This document shows, piece by piece, positions 34,064-45,861 of a DNA stretch of 64,000 bases (position 1 is its first letter; each line of letters begins with the position of its first letter). The translations under genes and the position numbers were made by a program. Source of the DNA: Shinella sp. CPCC 101442 (GTDB lineage: Bacteria > Pseudomonadota > Alphaproteobacteria > Rhizobiales > Rhizobiaceae); the NCBI RefSeq assembly GCF_024704725.1, contig NZ_JALIQS010000001.1, positions 930,001-994,000 of the forward strand, read 5' to 3'. The notes under the pieces were generated by a model. That model ran no database searches. It had not been told where the DNA came from and was given only the letters and a program-made list of their open reading frames with translations.

Positions 34064-34911
34064 TGCAGAAGCTGCTTGTTTTCCAGTCGCTCTGGGCCAT
34101 GGAGCGCCGGCATACCGATGGCCACGAACGCAGCCTTGCGGAAAATATCGGAATGATCGTGGAAGCGGGTTTCGACGGCATCAGTGCGCACTATACGAAC
34201 CGCACGGATGTCGTTTCCCTCAACGAGACCATCCGGGGAACCGGCCTGAAAATCGAAGGCGTCTGCTTCCCACGCTCCATAGAAGACTTGCGCCTTCCGC
34301 TGGACCTGGCGACCGAGTTTCCCGTCAGCCACATCAACCTGCAACCTGACGTGCGCCTGCGCCGGGTCGAGGATTGCCTGCCGCTGCTCGACGGCTGGAT
34401 GCGGCTTGCCGAGGATGCGGGCATTCCTGTCTTCATCGAAACGCACCGCGACCGGATGACGACGGACCTGTTCTTCACGCTCGATCTTCTTGATCGTCGG
34501 CCGGATCTGCCGCTTCTTGCCGACCTCTCGCATTTTCTCGTCGGCCGCGAGTTCGCCTTTCCAGTTGAGGAGGAAAATCACGCGCTCATCCGGCGCATCC
34601 TGGACAATGCTCACGCCTTCCATGGTCGCGTCGCGTCGCGCGAGCAGGTGCAGGTCGAAATCGCCTTCCCGCATCACCGCCCGTGGCTCGAACTCTTTCT
34701 GGGCTGGTGGGAGTACGGTTTTGACACGTGGCGCTCACGTGCTCCCGAAGATGGCGAACTCATCTTCACCTGCGAACTCGGGCCAAAACCTTATGCGATA
34801 ACCGGAAGGGACGGCAACGATACGACGGACCGCTGGGCCGAAGCCCTGATGCTCCGCGAGATGGTGCGCGATTTGTGGGATGGCACTACAAAGCCGACAA
34901 GCGAACGGTAG
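34063..34911 (+). CDS. TIM-barrel sugar isomerase/epimerase family protein, possible MocC
   Basis: A 282-residue protein of the xylose-isomerase/endonuclease IV-like barrel family. Recognisable strands carry IPVFIETHRDR near residue 128 and LPLLADLSHFLVGRE, with the Glu, Asp and His ligands typical of a divalent metal site. Its ATG overlaps the mocF stop by one base, so it belongs to the same transcript. MocC of known clusters is in this superfamily and acts in rhizopine breakdown, possibly like the inositol enzymes IolE or IolI. Exact orthology with MocC cannot be judged here. Confidence 0.75.
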   Translation: MQKLLVFQSLWAMERRHTDGHERSLAENIGMIVEAGFDGISAHYTNRTDVVSLNETIRGTGLKIEGVCFPRSIEDLRLPLDLATEFPVSHINLQPDVRLRRVEDCLPLLDGWMRLAEDAGIPVFIETHRDRMTTDLFFTLDLLDRRPDLPLLADLSHFLVGREFAFPVEEENHALIRRILDNAHAFHGRVASREQVQVEIAFPHHRPWLELFLGWWEYGFDTWRSRAPEDGELIFTCELGPKPYAITGRDGNDTTDRWAEALMLREMVRDLWDGTTKPTSER

Positions 34912-35035
34912 CGCAGATCATCGTGACGTCGTCCATCGCCGTCCTTGCACCGGGCAAACCGCAGGAAATGCCGAACAGGCGGGGCCATTCGCGATGACGC
35001 GTCGTCACGAAACCGTTGATAACCAATCATAGCCA

Positions 35036-35063
35036 TTGACGCAATTTTTACCTTGTCTACTAT
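35036..35063 (+). promoter_or_regulatory. predicted promoter of the nrdHIEF transcript
   Basis: TTGACG (35036-35041) and TACTAT (35058-35063) are separated by 16 bases in a locally AT-rich stretch. They lie a few bases before the first helix of the cobalamin riboswitch. Confidence 0.55.
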
Positions 35064-35070
35064 ATCTAGT

Positions 35071-35262
35071 GTTCGAGGTTCCTTCGATTCGAAAGAGTTG
35101 AAGGCTAAGACGGGAATCCGGGGCGACCATGATGGTCGCATCTGTCCGGAGCTGCCCCCGCAACTGTAAGCGGCGAGCATTCGTTCAAAAAACCACTGAG
35201 GCGCAAATGCCTTGGGAAGGTGAACGGTTGCCGTGACCCGCAAGCCAGGAGACCTGCCTCGC
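35071..35262 (+). ncRNA. cobalamin (AdoCbl) riboswitch
   Basis: The conserved elements appear in order: GGTTCC near 35077; GGGAATCCGG near 35112; the central CTGCCCCCGCAACTGTAAG block near 35152-35170; CCACTG near 35193; GGGAAGG near 35214; and the B12 box AGCCAGGAGACCTGCC at 35243-35258. It lies between the predicted promoter and nrdH. Cobalamin binding normally turns the downstream genes off. Controlling a B12-independent ribonucleotide reductase this way is known in bacteria that also have the B12-dependent class II enzyme. Confidence 0.95.
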
Positions 35263-35340
35263 ACATGAACGTCCACGGGCGGGGTGTCCGGCAGGCGAGC
35301 GATGGGTTGCGGAATGATGCCGCCCGCCGTCTCCCCAGAT

Positions 35341-35364
35341 ACCCCGTATGAGTAACTTCGGGGT
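35341..35364 (+). other. hairpin in the riboswitch expression platform
   Basis: ACCCCG and CGGGGT pair around a 12-base loop in the roughly 265-base stretch between the aptamer and nrdH. No U-run follows, so it is not a clear intrinsic terminator. The rest of this stretch shows no gene. Control may be by ribosome-site masking or Rho. Confidence 0.4.
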
Positions 35365-35526
35365 GAAGTCATGTCGAATTTGTTTCCAGTTCCTCCGCGC
35401 GAGTAAGCGGCGCCCTGCGTCCGGCCGTTATCAAGACGGTTGCCCATCCATGTTCGGCGCATCGAACGGTCATCGGCGGATGACCGAACGGTTTGTCGCG
35501 CCCATTTGCCAGATACGAGGAAAACC

Positions 35527-35748
35527 ATGTCCATCACAGTTTATTCCAAGCCTGCCTGCGTCCAGTGCACCGCGACCACCCGCGCGCTCGATCGCCAAGG
35601 CATCGACTACAACGTCATCGACGTTTCCGAGGACGCCGACGCGTTCGCGCTCGTGCAGGGTCTTGGCTATCGCCAGGTTCCCGTCGTCATCGCCGGCGAA
35701 CAGCACTGGGCCGGGTTTCGGCCCGACATGATCAGCGCGCTCGCCTGA
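35527..35748 (+). CDS. nrdH: NrdH glutaredoxin-like redoxin
   Basis: The electron donor for the class Ib ribonucleotide reductase, 73 residues. The redox site is Cys11-Val-Gln-Cys14, the NrdH form of the thioredoxin motif, and the conserved C-terminal WAGFRPDMI is present. GAGGAAAA precedes the ATG at 35527. It is the first gene behind the cobalamin riboswitch and is followed by nrdI after nine bases. Confidence 0.95.
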   Translation: MSITVYSKPACVQCTATTRALDRQGIDYNVIDVSEDADAFALVQGLGYRQVPVVIAGEQHWAGFRPDMISALA

Positions 35749-35757
35749 GCCGGCGCG

Positions 35758-36152
35758 ATGGCTGGGCTCGTCTATTTCTCCAGCCGGTCGGAAAACACCC
35801 ACCGCTTCGTCGAGAAGCTCGGGGTTACGGCGCTGCGATTGCCGGTCGATGCGACCGAGGAACCGCCGGAGGTCGAAGAGCCCTTCGTACTGGTGCTGCC
35901 GACCTATGGCGCGGGCGGTGAAAAGGGAGCGGTACCGAAACCGGTCATCCGCTTCCTCAACAATCCGCGCAACAGAAGCCTGATCCGCGGCGTGATCGCG
36001 GCCGGCAACACCAATTTTGGCACAGGATACGCCATCGCGGGCAAGATCGTTTCCGCGAAATGCGCCGTGCCATTCCTCTATCGTTTCGAACTGCTCGGCA
36101 CGAATGAGGACGTCGATAACGTCAGACAGGGGCTGGAACGATTTTGGACACG

Positions 36153-36156
<4 letters not shown>
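35758..36156 (+). CDS. nrdI: NrdI flavodoxin-like protein
   Basis: A flavodoxin-like protein of 132 residues that supplies the oxidant for assembling the Mn(III)2-tyrosyl radical in NrdF. The FMN-binding segments [13 protein letters not shown] near the N-terminus, LPTYGAGG near residue 45 and NTNFGTGYA near residue 84 are clear. Its stop overlaps the nrdE ATG by four bases. Confidence 0.95.
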
Positions 36157-39304
<3,148 letters not shown>

Positions 39305-39380
39305 CCGACGGCCGAACGGTGCCGCGTTTCATCACGGCAACGGCAATTTTCCGGAAGCGGAGGCGGGCGACGCTTCGTGG

Positions 39381-40139
39381 CTAGATGGTCAGGGGATGCG
39401 CCCGGTCGTCCTCAAGCCATTTGTCGAAGAAGTAGGCAATCTGCTTGTGCCACCAGGGCCAGTCATGGCTGGCATCCGTGCCCCAGAAATCGACCCAGGC
39501 CGGAATGGCCTTGTCACGGAGCACGGCCTCCAGGCGGCGCGTATCCTCGATCATGGGCTCTTCCCATGCGCCCTGGCCGCAACAGAAGAACAAGCGGCGT
39601 GCCCGGATCTGGTCGAGGAAACCCTCATCGTCCAGCCCGGCCAGATAGTTGACCGGCGAGTTGTAGTAGATCTGACCCTCCAACGCGTCGCCAAAGAAAT
39701 GGCGGGTGGAATAGACGCCGCTCAGGGCAATCACCCCGGCGGCCCGGCCGGGAAAGCGGAACAGGAAATTGCTTGCATGGAAGGCGCCCATGGAGCAGCC
39801 AGACAGGATCGGCACACGCCCGCCGACATGGAGGATCTCCGGCAGCAATTCCTCGTTTACGTAGCGGAAATAGGATTCGTGGCGGGCGATCCGGGCTGGC
39901 AGGTCATGGCCGTTGGAAAAGAAGCTCTCGCCGTCGATACCATCGACGGTCCATAGCCGCAGCTCTCCGGCGTCGATGCGGCCGGCCAGCGCGCCGACGC
40001 CGCCGGAATCCTCATATTGAAAGAAGCGGCCGTTGGATGTGGGGAAGACCAGCACGGGACGACCGGCATGGCCGTAGGTCTTGAATTCCATCTCCCGCCC
40101 GAGATGCCTGCTGAACCGCTTGTGATGCTCGACCTGCAC
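39381..40139 (-). CDS. esterase-like alpha/beta hydrolase paired with ATP-grasp gene
   Basis: A 252-residue putative esterase. The nucleophile elbow is GCSMGAFHA near residue 116; the catalytic His is likely in TDASHDWPWW near the C-terminus. No signal peptide is seen. The start is GTG at 40139 with GGAG nine bases upstream, only three bases after the ATP-grasp stop, so the two are co-expressed. The family is described only as esterase/lipase-like. The pairing suggests it releases or trims a product of the ligase. Confidence 0.82.
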   Translation of the reverse strand: MQVEHHKRFSRHLGREMEFKTYGHAGRPVLVFPTSNGRFFQYEDSGGVGALAGRIDAGELRLWTVDGIDGESFFSNGHDLPARIARHESYFRYVNEELLPEILHVGGRVPILSGCSMGAFHASNFLFRFPGRAAGVIALSGVYSTRHFFGDALEGQIYYNSPVNYLAGLDDEGFLDQIRARRLFFCCGQGAWEEPMIEDTRRLEAVLRDKAIPAWVDFWGTDASHDWPWWHKQIAYFFDKWLEDDRAHPLTI

Positions 40140-40142
40140 TGC

Positions 40143-41312
40143 TTAGCACTCCGAATCCTGAATAAAGCGCACGATGGCTCTCACCTCTTCGAAATCTTCC
40201 GAACGGAACTGATAGGCGAAGTTGCCCATGGCCCGGCTGAACACGTCTTCGATCGGCGCGAAATGGACGATTTTTTCGCCATGGGCCGCAACGATGGCTC
40301 TGTGGTCGTTGACGTAGCGGATATGGTTCTTCCGGCTGGCATAGCCCGTGTAGTAGCGCCCCGTGAAAGGCCCGCCAACCGTGTTATGGACCACCATCTG
40401 CGCCCATTCTCGGTAGACGTCCATGTCGTACGAGTAGTTGATGGCGTCGGTCATCCAGGCGCCGGGCGGGCGCATGTTGATTTCGAGCGCCACGATGCGC
40501 TTGTCGGCGCGGGTCTGGAAGAATTCGATGTGGAAGAATTTTTCCCGGATGCCGAAGGCCTTCACCGCCGCGCGGCCGGCCTCCTCCACCTCGGGGTCGA
40601 TGAATGGCAGGCAATAATAGTTGAGGTGGGAGTTGGTGTTCACCACGTCCATGATGCTCTGCTCAAAGCGGTGGCTGGCGGCGAAGACGACCTGACCGTC
40701 GCGGTCTACCAGCCCGTCATAGGTCAGCACGATGCCGTCGATGAACTCTTCCGCGACGTAGCTCACGCCCGGCAGCTTCGCCGTCTCGAAGGCGTCGAGG
40801 CCCTGTTTGCCGTCGATCTTCACCGTGTTGCTGGCACCCGACCCCTGATCCGGCTTGATCACGATGGGATAGCCGACCTCGGCGACGAAAGCCTCCACGC
40901 CGGCCCGGCTCGAATATTTGTGCTGCCGGATCGTCTGGACACCCGCCTTTTTGAAGAAGGCGCTCATCTTCGATTTGTGCTTCAGGTTCTCGATGAAGTC
41001 GCTTCGAATGCCGGGAATGTTGAAATCGGTGCGGACCGCGGCATCCTTTTCCAGCCAGTGCTCGTTGAGGGATTCGAAACGATCGATCCGCCCCCAGCGA
41101 TGAATGAAATGGCCCATGGCGCGCAGGACCTGATCGGCATCCTCCATATCCGCGACACGGTAATATTCGCCGAGCACATTTTTCAGCCTTGGCGCGAGAT
41201 GGCTGTAGGACGCATCGCCGATACCCAGAACCGTAGCGCCCGCCTTGTGAAGACGGTCGCAGAATTCGATGCTGCTCGCGGGAAATTGCGGAGAAAAGAA
41301 TACAAACTTCAC
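40143..41312 (-). CDS. ATP-grasp carboxylate-amine ligase family protein
   Basis: A 389-residue ATP-grasp enzyme, which would join a carboxylate to an amine through an acyl-phosphate. The ATP-binding lysine strand is YPIVIKPDQGSGASNT near residue 150, followed by YVAEEFIDGIVLTYDG. The Mg-binding end is VALEINMRPPGAW near residue 290. The N-terminal preATP-grasp domain starts KFVFFSPQFPAS. It is upstream of, and closely spaced with, the esterase gene. Product and partner are unknown; peptide-like or modified amino acid synthesis is possible. Confidence 0.82.
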   Translation of the reverse strand: MKFVFFSPQFPASSIEFCDRLHKAGATVLGIGDASYSHLAPRLKNVLGEYYRVADMEDADQVLRAMGHFIHRWGRIDRFESLNEHWLEKDAAVRTDFNIPGIRSDFIENLKHKSKMSAFFKKAGVQTIRQHKYSSRAGVEAFVAEVGYPIVIKPDQGSGASNTVKIDGKQGLDAFETAKLPGVSYVAEEFIDGIVLTYDGLVDRDGQVVFAASHRFEQSIMDVVNTNSHLNYYCLPFIDPEVEEAGRAAVKAFGIREKFFHIEFFQTRADKRIVALEINMRPPGAWMTDAINYSYDMDVYREWAQMVVHNTVGGPFTGRYYTGYASRKNHIRYVNDHRAIVAAHGEKIVHFAPIEDVFSRAMGNFAYQFRSEDFEEVRAIVRFIQDSEC

Positions 41313-41444
41313 GAGGAAGACACTCCGAAGACAGGAGGCAAGGGGGCCTCTTGTACATTAGCCGAAAACGATGCGTAGGCTGCGTGGTGAGGTTGGGCTA
41401 TGCGCCTGCGGCGACGGCTTCCAGCCGGGCCGCGAAGCCGTTCG

Positions 41445-41750
41445 TCAGATCCCGGATCCGTCAAGCTGCTGGGCGTCTTCGCCTTCCCAAGGTGAGGGCG
41501 CGGAGGCACGGCTGCGATCGGCCGAGGGCATCGGCATCCAGCACTTCAGTTCCGGTTCGGCATATTCAATGACGCGGCCGGGGGACGAATCGGAAGCGCG
41601 CCAACCCTCTGCTCCAAACCGATCGCCATTCGACCAGTAGGCGACATCCACTTCCGCCGGCCCCTGTTCGGAGGAGCGGACGGTGACGAGAACCCGGCTA
41701 CCGTCTCTGGGTGCGCTTGCCATGTGGCGCCACCGGTCTGGTTCGTCCAT
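41445..41750 (-). CDS. small DUF551-like protein
   Basis: A 101-residue protein of the widespread kind with WRHMASAPRDGSRVLV at the start, a tryptophan-centred middle (VAYWSNGDRFGAEGWRA) and CWMPMP near residue 70. This pattern resembles DUF551 proteins, often found in phage and rhizobial genomes, with no known role. The last 25 residues are low-complexity. It stands alone. Confidence 0.6.
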   Translation of the reverse strand: MDEPDRWRHMASAPRDGSRVLVTVRSSEQGPAEVDVAYWSNGDRFGAEGWRASDSSPGRVIEYAEPELKCWMPMPSADRSRASAPSPWEGEDAQQLDGSGI

Positions 41751-41943
41751 TATTTTTCCTCCTGCCTCGCGGTTGGTCGAAGTGTCGTCTGGTCATCGAA
41801 GGCGGTCAACCCAAACTTTCACGGGTCATCCACTTTCGATTGGCCGGCCCGTTGCAGGCAAGTAAGCCGCCGATCCAGACGTAACCGCTTGCATATTGCA
41901 ATCGGATCTGCATGATTGTCGCGTCCAGGGGAGGGACGTGGCT

Positions 41944-42474
41944 ATGGCCAAGCTCGTATTCGGCATGAACCAGTCTCTGGATGGCTACGTCGATCACATG
42001 GCGTTTGGGCCAAGCCCCGTACTCTTCCGTCACTTCATCGAGGAGGCCCAGGGGCAGGCGGGCAGTGTGTACGGCCGCCGGATCTATGAGATCATGCGCT
42101 ATTGGGACGATGATCACCCTGAATGGGATGCAGACAAACACGCCTTTGCTGCGGCATGGCGGAAACAGCCGAAATGGGTCGTCTCACGCTCGCTGAACTC
42201 CGTCGGTCCGAACGCCAGGCTTGTCGCGGACGACCTTGAGGAGGCGATCCGAAGATTGAAGGCGGAGCATGAAGGGGAGATCGAAGTTGCCGGTCCGGTC
42301 CTGGCGAAAAGCCTCACCGAACTTGGCCTGATCGATGAGTATCGCATCTACCTTCACCCCGTCGTGCTCGGTCACGGCACGCCATATTTCGCGGGGCCCC
42401 GGCCGCCGCTCCGTCTTATGACGCACGACCGAATTGGCGAGGATGTGATCAGGCTGACCTACGTTCCCGCTTGA
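41944..42474 (+). CDS. dihydrofolate reductase-family (RibD C-terminal) protein
   Basis: A 176-residue single-domain reductase-like protein. The family landmarks are the opening LVFGMNQSLDGYVD, the segment GRRIYEIMRYWDD near residue 50, and EIEVAGPVLAKSLTELGLIDEYRI near residue 115, followed by HPVVLGHGTPYF. The ATG at 41944 has GGGAGGG upstream. Such YyaP/YwjB-like proteins bind NADPH and rarely have known substrates. It converges on exoP. Confidence 0.85.
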   Translation: MAKLVFGMNQSLDGYVDHMAFGPSPVLFRHFIEEAQGQAGSVYGRRIYEIMRYWDDDHPEWDADKHAFAAAWRKQPKWVVSRSLNSVGPNARLVADDLEEAIRRLKAEHEGEIEVAGPVLAKSLTELGLIDEYRIYLHPVVLGHGTPYFAGPRPPLRLMTHDRIGEDVIRLTYVPA

Positions 42475-42512
42475 TCCCGCGGATTTCGACGCCATGTGCG
42501 CGCGTCAAGCCT

Positions 42513-44867
42513 CTAGCCGGTCATGCCCTTCATGCTGTCGGTATAATACTGCTCGTAGAGATCACGGTACTGTTCCGCGCCGCCCGCATCGCTGTAACGG
42601 GTCAGCGCCGCCATGTCAGTCTTGTTGAGGATGACGCCGAGCGTCTTTCCCTCGATCCGGTGTTCGGCGGCGAGGAGCTCGCGCACGAAGTTCGCAGACG
42701 TCTTGCCCCATTCGATGACGAAAAGGAAACCGTCTGCCAGCGGCTCGAAGGCCTTCGCATCGACCACAGGTCCAAGCGGCGTCAGGTCGACCACGACATA
42801 GTCGAAATTCTGCCGCGCCTCATCGATGAGTTGCTTCATCGCTGCCGAGGACATCAGTTCGTTGGCTTCGTGCCGGCGGGCCTCGCCCGGGCGCAGCGCA
42901 ATCGGAAGGATGGCGAGCTGGGATCGGCGGTCGGTCTTGACCGCCTGCGTCCAGGGGATGTCGCCACGCAGCACCTCGACAAGGCCGATCTGCGGGGTCG
43001 GTTTCATCATGGCGCTAAGGCCCGGCCGGCGCACGTCCGCGTCGATCAGCAGCGTGCGCTTGCCGCTGACGGCAAGGAGGGCCGCGAAATTGGTCGCGAC
43101 CGTCGACTTGCCTTCACCCGGTAGCGCCGAGGTGACGCCGATCACGCGGTTCTGACGGCCGTGGAGCATGGTTTCGGCAGTGAGCTTCGCATTGCGCAAG
43201 GTTTCGGCAAAGGCGGAGCGGGGTGCGTCCAGCACCACGCGCGTCATGCGCTCGAGCGGAATGACGTCGTCATCCTCAGCGCCGGACGATGGCTCGGTTT
43301 TGACGGCTTTGGCGCCGATCATCGCGGGCTTGCGTTTCTTCTGCCCGCCGCCGACGAGCGGCAGGTAACCGAGCGGTTTCAGGCCCAGGATGGTGCGAAC
43401 GTCGTTTTCGAGGCGGAAGGCGCGTTCGCGCATCTCCTGCACGAAGGTCAGCGCGCCGCCGGCCATCAGGCCGAGCACCAGCGAGAGGCCGAGCACCATG
43501 GTCTTGCTGGGGCTGGATGGCGAGACGGGGACGCCCGCATCGGAGATCACCCGCGCCTTGGCGATCGGGAAGGACTGTTTTTGCGAAGCCTGCTCGAAAC
43601 GGCCAAGATAGCTTTCCGAAAGCGCCTTCAGCGCCGTCGCTTTCTGCTCCAGTTCGCGCAGGCGCACCGAGGAGCGGTTCGCCTCGGCATTGTTGCCGGC
43701 GACCTTCTGGATGTTTTCCCTGAGCGAAACCTCGCGCGAGCGGGCGACGTCATATTCGTTGCGGTAGCTTGCCGTCAGCTGCTGAAGCTGTCGGTAGATC
43801 TGCCCGGCAAGGTCCGCCTTCTCCGCCCGCAGGGCGGTGGCCTGCGGATGATCCGCACCGAAGTTCTTCGTAATGTCCTGGGCACGCTTGACGACGGAAT
43901 TGTAGCGGCCGCGCAACTCCTGCAGCGCAGAGGCATCCGCCCCCTGTGTCGGGATGGACGCATTGTCGATAGCATTATCCGGGCCCTGCTCGACGATCGC
44001 CTTAAACTGGGCATATCGAGCCGATGCGCTGGCGGCATCGGCCTGCGCGAGGATGAGCTGACTGTTGAGGTCGGCAAGCTGCTGTTCCGACATCAGTTCG
44101 CCGCGTGCCGTGGTGAGGCCGTTTTCCGTGCGGTATTGCTCTACCTCCAATGCGGCCTCTTGTGCGCGAGCCTGGATGTCCGTCAACCGCTCCTGAAGCC
44201 AGGTGGAAGCCTGTTCCGTCGCTGTGAAGTTGGAACTCAACTGGTCCTCGAAGAAGGCTTCGGCATAGCGCCTGGTCACGGCGGCCGCGAGTTGCGGATC
44301 GGTGGAACGGAAGGACACGGCGAGCACGGCGCTGCGCGACACACGTTCGACCGTCAAGGCCTGCTGCAGCACGGCGGCCGCCTTGTCGCGGCGGCCGTTG
44401 GCGAGCGCGTCTTCCGATGCTTGCGGTCCGGCGGAGCCGAAGGACGCCAGCGACTTCACCCATCCCTTGGCGATCGCGAGGGGCGATTGCGGTGGATTGA
44501 CGATGGTCTCGTTGTCGGCGAGTTTCAGGTCGTCGACGACGCGCAGCGCCAGCCGGCCTGATTTCAGGATTTCGGCGGCACTGGCAATGCGCATGTCGAC
44601 CTGCTGGCTGCTCTGCGGCGCCGGCTCGCTCTCCTCCGCATAGCGCGACAGGTCCTCATCGAGCAGGATCTGCGTCATCGATGTATAGACAGGCGTCGCG
44701 AACAGAAGATAGGTCACGCCCAACGCGAGCGCGAGCGCGACGGCAAGGCCGATCAGCCGCGCCCGGCGAACGAGGATCGTCAGCAGGCGGTTGAGGTCGA
44801 TGAAGGAATCGGACGGATCCGGTTCCCGTCTCAGGATGCTGCTGTGCGGTACGGTGCGTTGGTGCAT
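42513..44867 (-). CDS. exoP: ExoP, succinoglycan polymerisation/export tyrosine kinase (Wzc-like)
   Basis: An inner-membrane polysaccharide co-polymerase with a fused BY-kinase, 784 residues. Membrane segments lie near residues 38-58 and 450-470, enclosing a long periplasmic coiled-coil region. The cytoplasmic kinase has Walker A ALPGEGKST near residue 580, Walker A' LLIDADVRRP and Walker B VVVDLTPLG. A C-terminal tyrosine cluster (YRDLYEQYYTDS) is the usual autophosphorylation site. It sets chain length together with ExoQ and ExoT. It is the last gene of the exoHKLAMONP strand. Confidence 0.95.
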   Translation of the reverse strand: MHQRTVPHSSILRREPDPSDSFIDLNRLLTILVRRARLIGLAVALALALGVTYLLFATPVYTSMTQILLDEDLSRYAEESEPAPQSSQQVDMRIASAAEILKSGRLALRVVDDLKLADNETIVNPPQSPLAIAKGWVKSLASFGSAGPQASEDALANGRRDKAAAVLQQALTVERVSRSAVLAVSFRSTDPQLAAAVTRRYAEAFFEDQLSSNFTATEQASTWLQERLTDIQARAQEAALEVEQYRTENGLTTARGELMSEQQLADLNSQLILAQADAASASARYAQFKAIVEQGPDNAIDNASIPTQGADASALQELRGRYNSVVKRAQDITKNFGADHPQATALRAEKADLAGQIYRQLQQLTASYRNEYDVARSREVSLRENIQKVAGNNAEANRSSVRLRELEQKATALKALSESYLGRFEQASQKQSFPIAKARVISDAGVPVSPSSPSKTMVLGLSLVLGLMAGGALTFVQEMRERAFRLENDVRTILGLKPLGYLPLVGGGQKKRKPAMIGAKAVKTEPSSGAEDDDVIPLERMTRVVLDAPRSAFAETLRNAKLTAETMLHGRQNRVIGVTSALPGEGKSTVATNFAALLAVSGKRTLLIDADVRRPGLSAMMKPTPQIGLVEVLRGDIPWTQAVKTDRRSQLAILPIALRPGEARRHEANELMSSAAMKQLIDEARQNFDYVVVDLTPLGPVVDAKAFEPLADGFLFVIEWGKTSANFVRELLAAEHRIEGKTLGVILNKTDMAALTRYSDAGGAEQYRDLYEQYYTDSMKGMTG

Positions 44868-44951
44868 GGGGCTCCGTTCTACCTTTCGGGCGCGATGGAA
44901 ACTCTGTCCTCCCGGAGGCGGCCCCGGATCCTCCCATCCGGGGCCTTGGTC

Positions 44952-45857
44952 TTATGCCGCGCGAATCCGGCCCTCGTGCGACGACATCATGGCGCGCAGG
45001 GACTGGTAGACCGCACCGCCGATATCCGGCCGCGCGAGCGCGAAGGCGACATTGGCTTCGATGAAGCCTTGTTTGGAGCCGCAGTCGTAGGTTCGCCCTT
45101 CGTAAGCATGGGCGTGGAACGGCTGGGTTCCCGAAAGTTTCAGCATGCTGTCGGTCAACTGGATCTCGTTGCCCGCGCCGCGCTGCTGGCGGGCAAGATG
45201 GCCGAAGATTTCCGGCTGGAGGATGTAGCGGCCGTTGAGAAAAAGATTGGACGGGGCTTCGTCGGCCCGCGGCTTTTCCACCATGTGGGTCACGGCAAAA
45301 CCGTGGCGCACGGCAGCCCCCTTGCCGACGATGCCATATTGCGAAACCTCTTCGGGTGCGCATTGTTCGACACCGACGACATTGCCGCCGACCTCGCCGT
45401 AGAGATCCATAAGCCCGGCAAGGCAGCCGCGTGGGCCAAACGAGATCATGTCCGGCAGCAGCAGCGCGAAAGGCTCATCGCCGATGACGTCCCGGGCGCA
45501 CCAGACCGCATGGCCAAGGCCGAGCGGCGCCTGCTGGCGCGTGAAACTGACCGATCCGGCCTGCGGCAGAAGCTCTCCCAGTTCGCGGACCTTATCGTCC
45601 TTGCCGGATTTCTCGAGCGACGAGATGAGCTCCGGCGTGTCATCGAAATGGTCCTCGATGACCTGCTTGTTGCGGCTGGTGACGAAGACGACATGCTCGA
45701 TGCCGGCCTCGCGCGCCTCGTCGAGGGCATACTGCACGACGGGGCGGTCGACGATGGTCAGCATTTCCTTCGGCATGGCCTTGGTGGCCGGCAGGAAGCG
45801 GGTTCCGTTGCCGGCGACGGGAATGATGGCCTTGCGGACAGTCCTGGTTCGCTCCAT
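44952..45857 (-). CDS. exoN: ExoN, UTP-glucose-1-phosphate uridylyltransferase
   Basis: A nucleotidyltransferase of 301 residues that makes UDP-glucose, the glucosyl donor of succinoglycan. The GalU signature [20 protein letters not shown] is at the N-terminus, with the catalytic Lys in [10 protein letters not shown]. The sugar-site segment [16 protein letters not shown] and the VEKP motif are present. AAGGA precedes the ATG. It lies four bases after exoO and upstream of exoP. Confidence 0.95.
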   Translation of the reverse strand: MERTRTVRKAIIPVAGNGTRFLPATKAMPKEMLTIVDRPVVQYALDEAREAGIEHVVFVTSRNKQVIEDHFDDTPELISSLEKSGKDDKVRELGELLPQAGSVSFTRQQAPLGLGHAVWCARDVIGDEPFALLLPDMISFGPRGCLAGLMDLYGEVGGNVVGVEQCAPEEVSQYGIVGKGAAVRHGFAVTHMVEKPRADEAPSNLFLNGRYILQPEIFGHLARQQRGAGNEIQLTDSMLKLSGTQPFHAHAYEGRTYDCGSKQGFIEANVAFALARPDIGGAVYQSLRAMMSSHEGRIRAA

Positions 45858-45861
45858 GGCA

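Noticed and set aside
35341-35364. Intrinsic terminator in the nrd leader
   Set aside because: The hairpin has a 12-base loop and no U-run; kept only as a possible part of the expression platform.
34791-35537. 248-residue minus-strand frame over the riboswitch
   Set aside because: It covers the cobalamin riboswitch and the end of the isomerase gene; the RNA element explains the sequence conservation.
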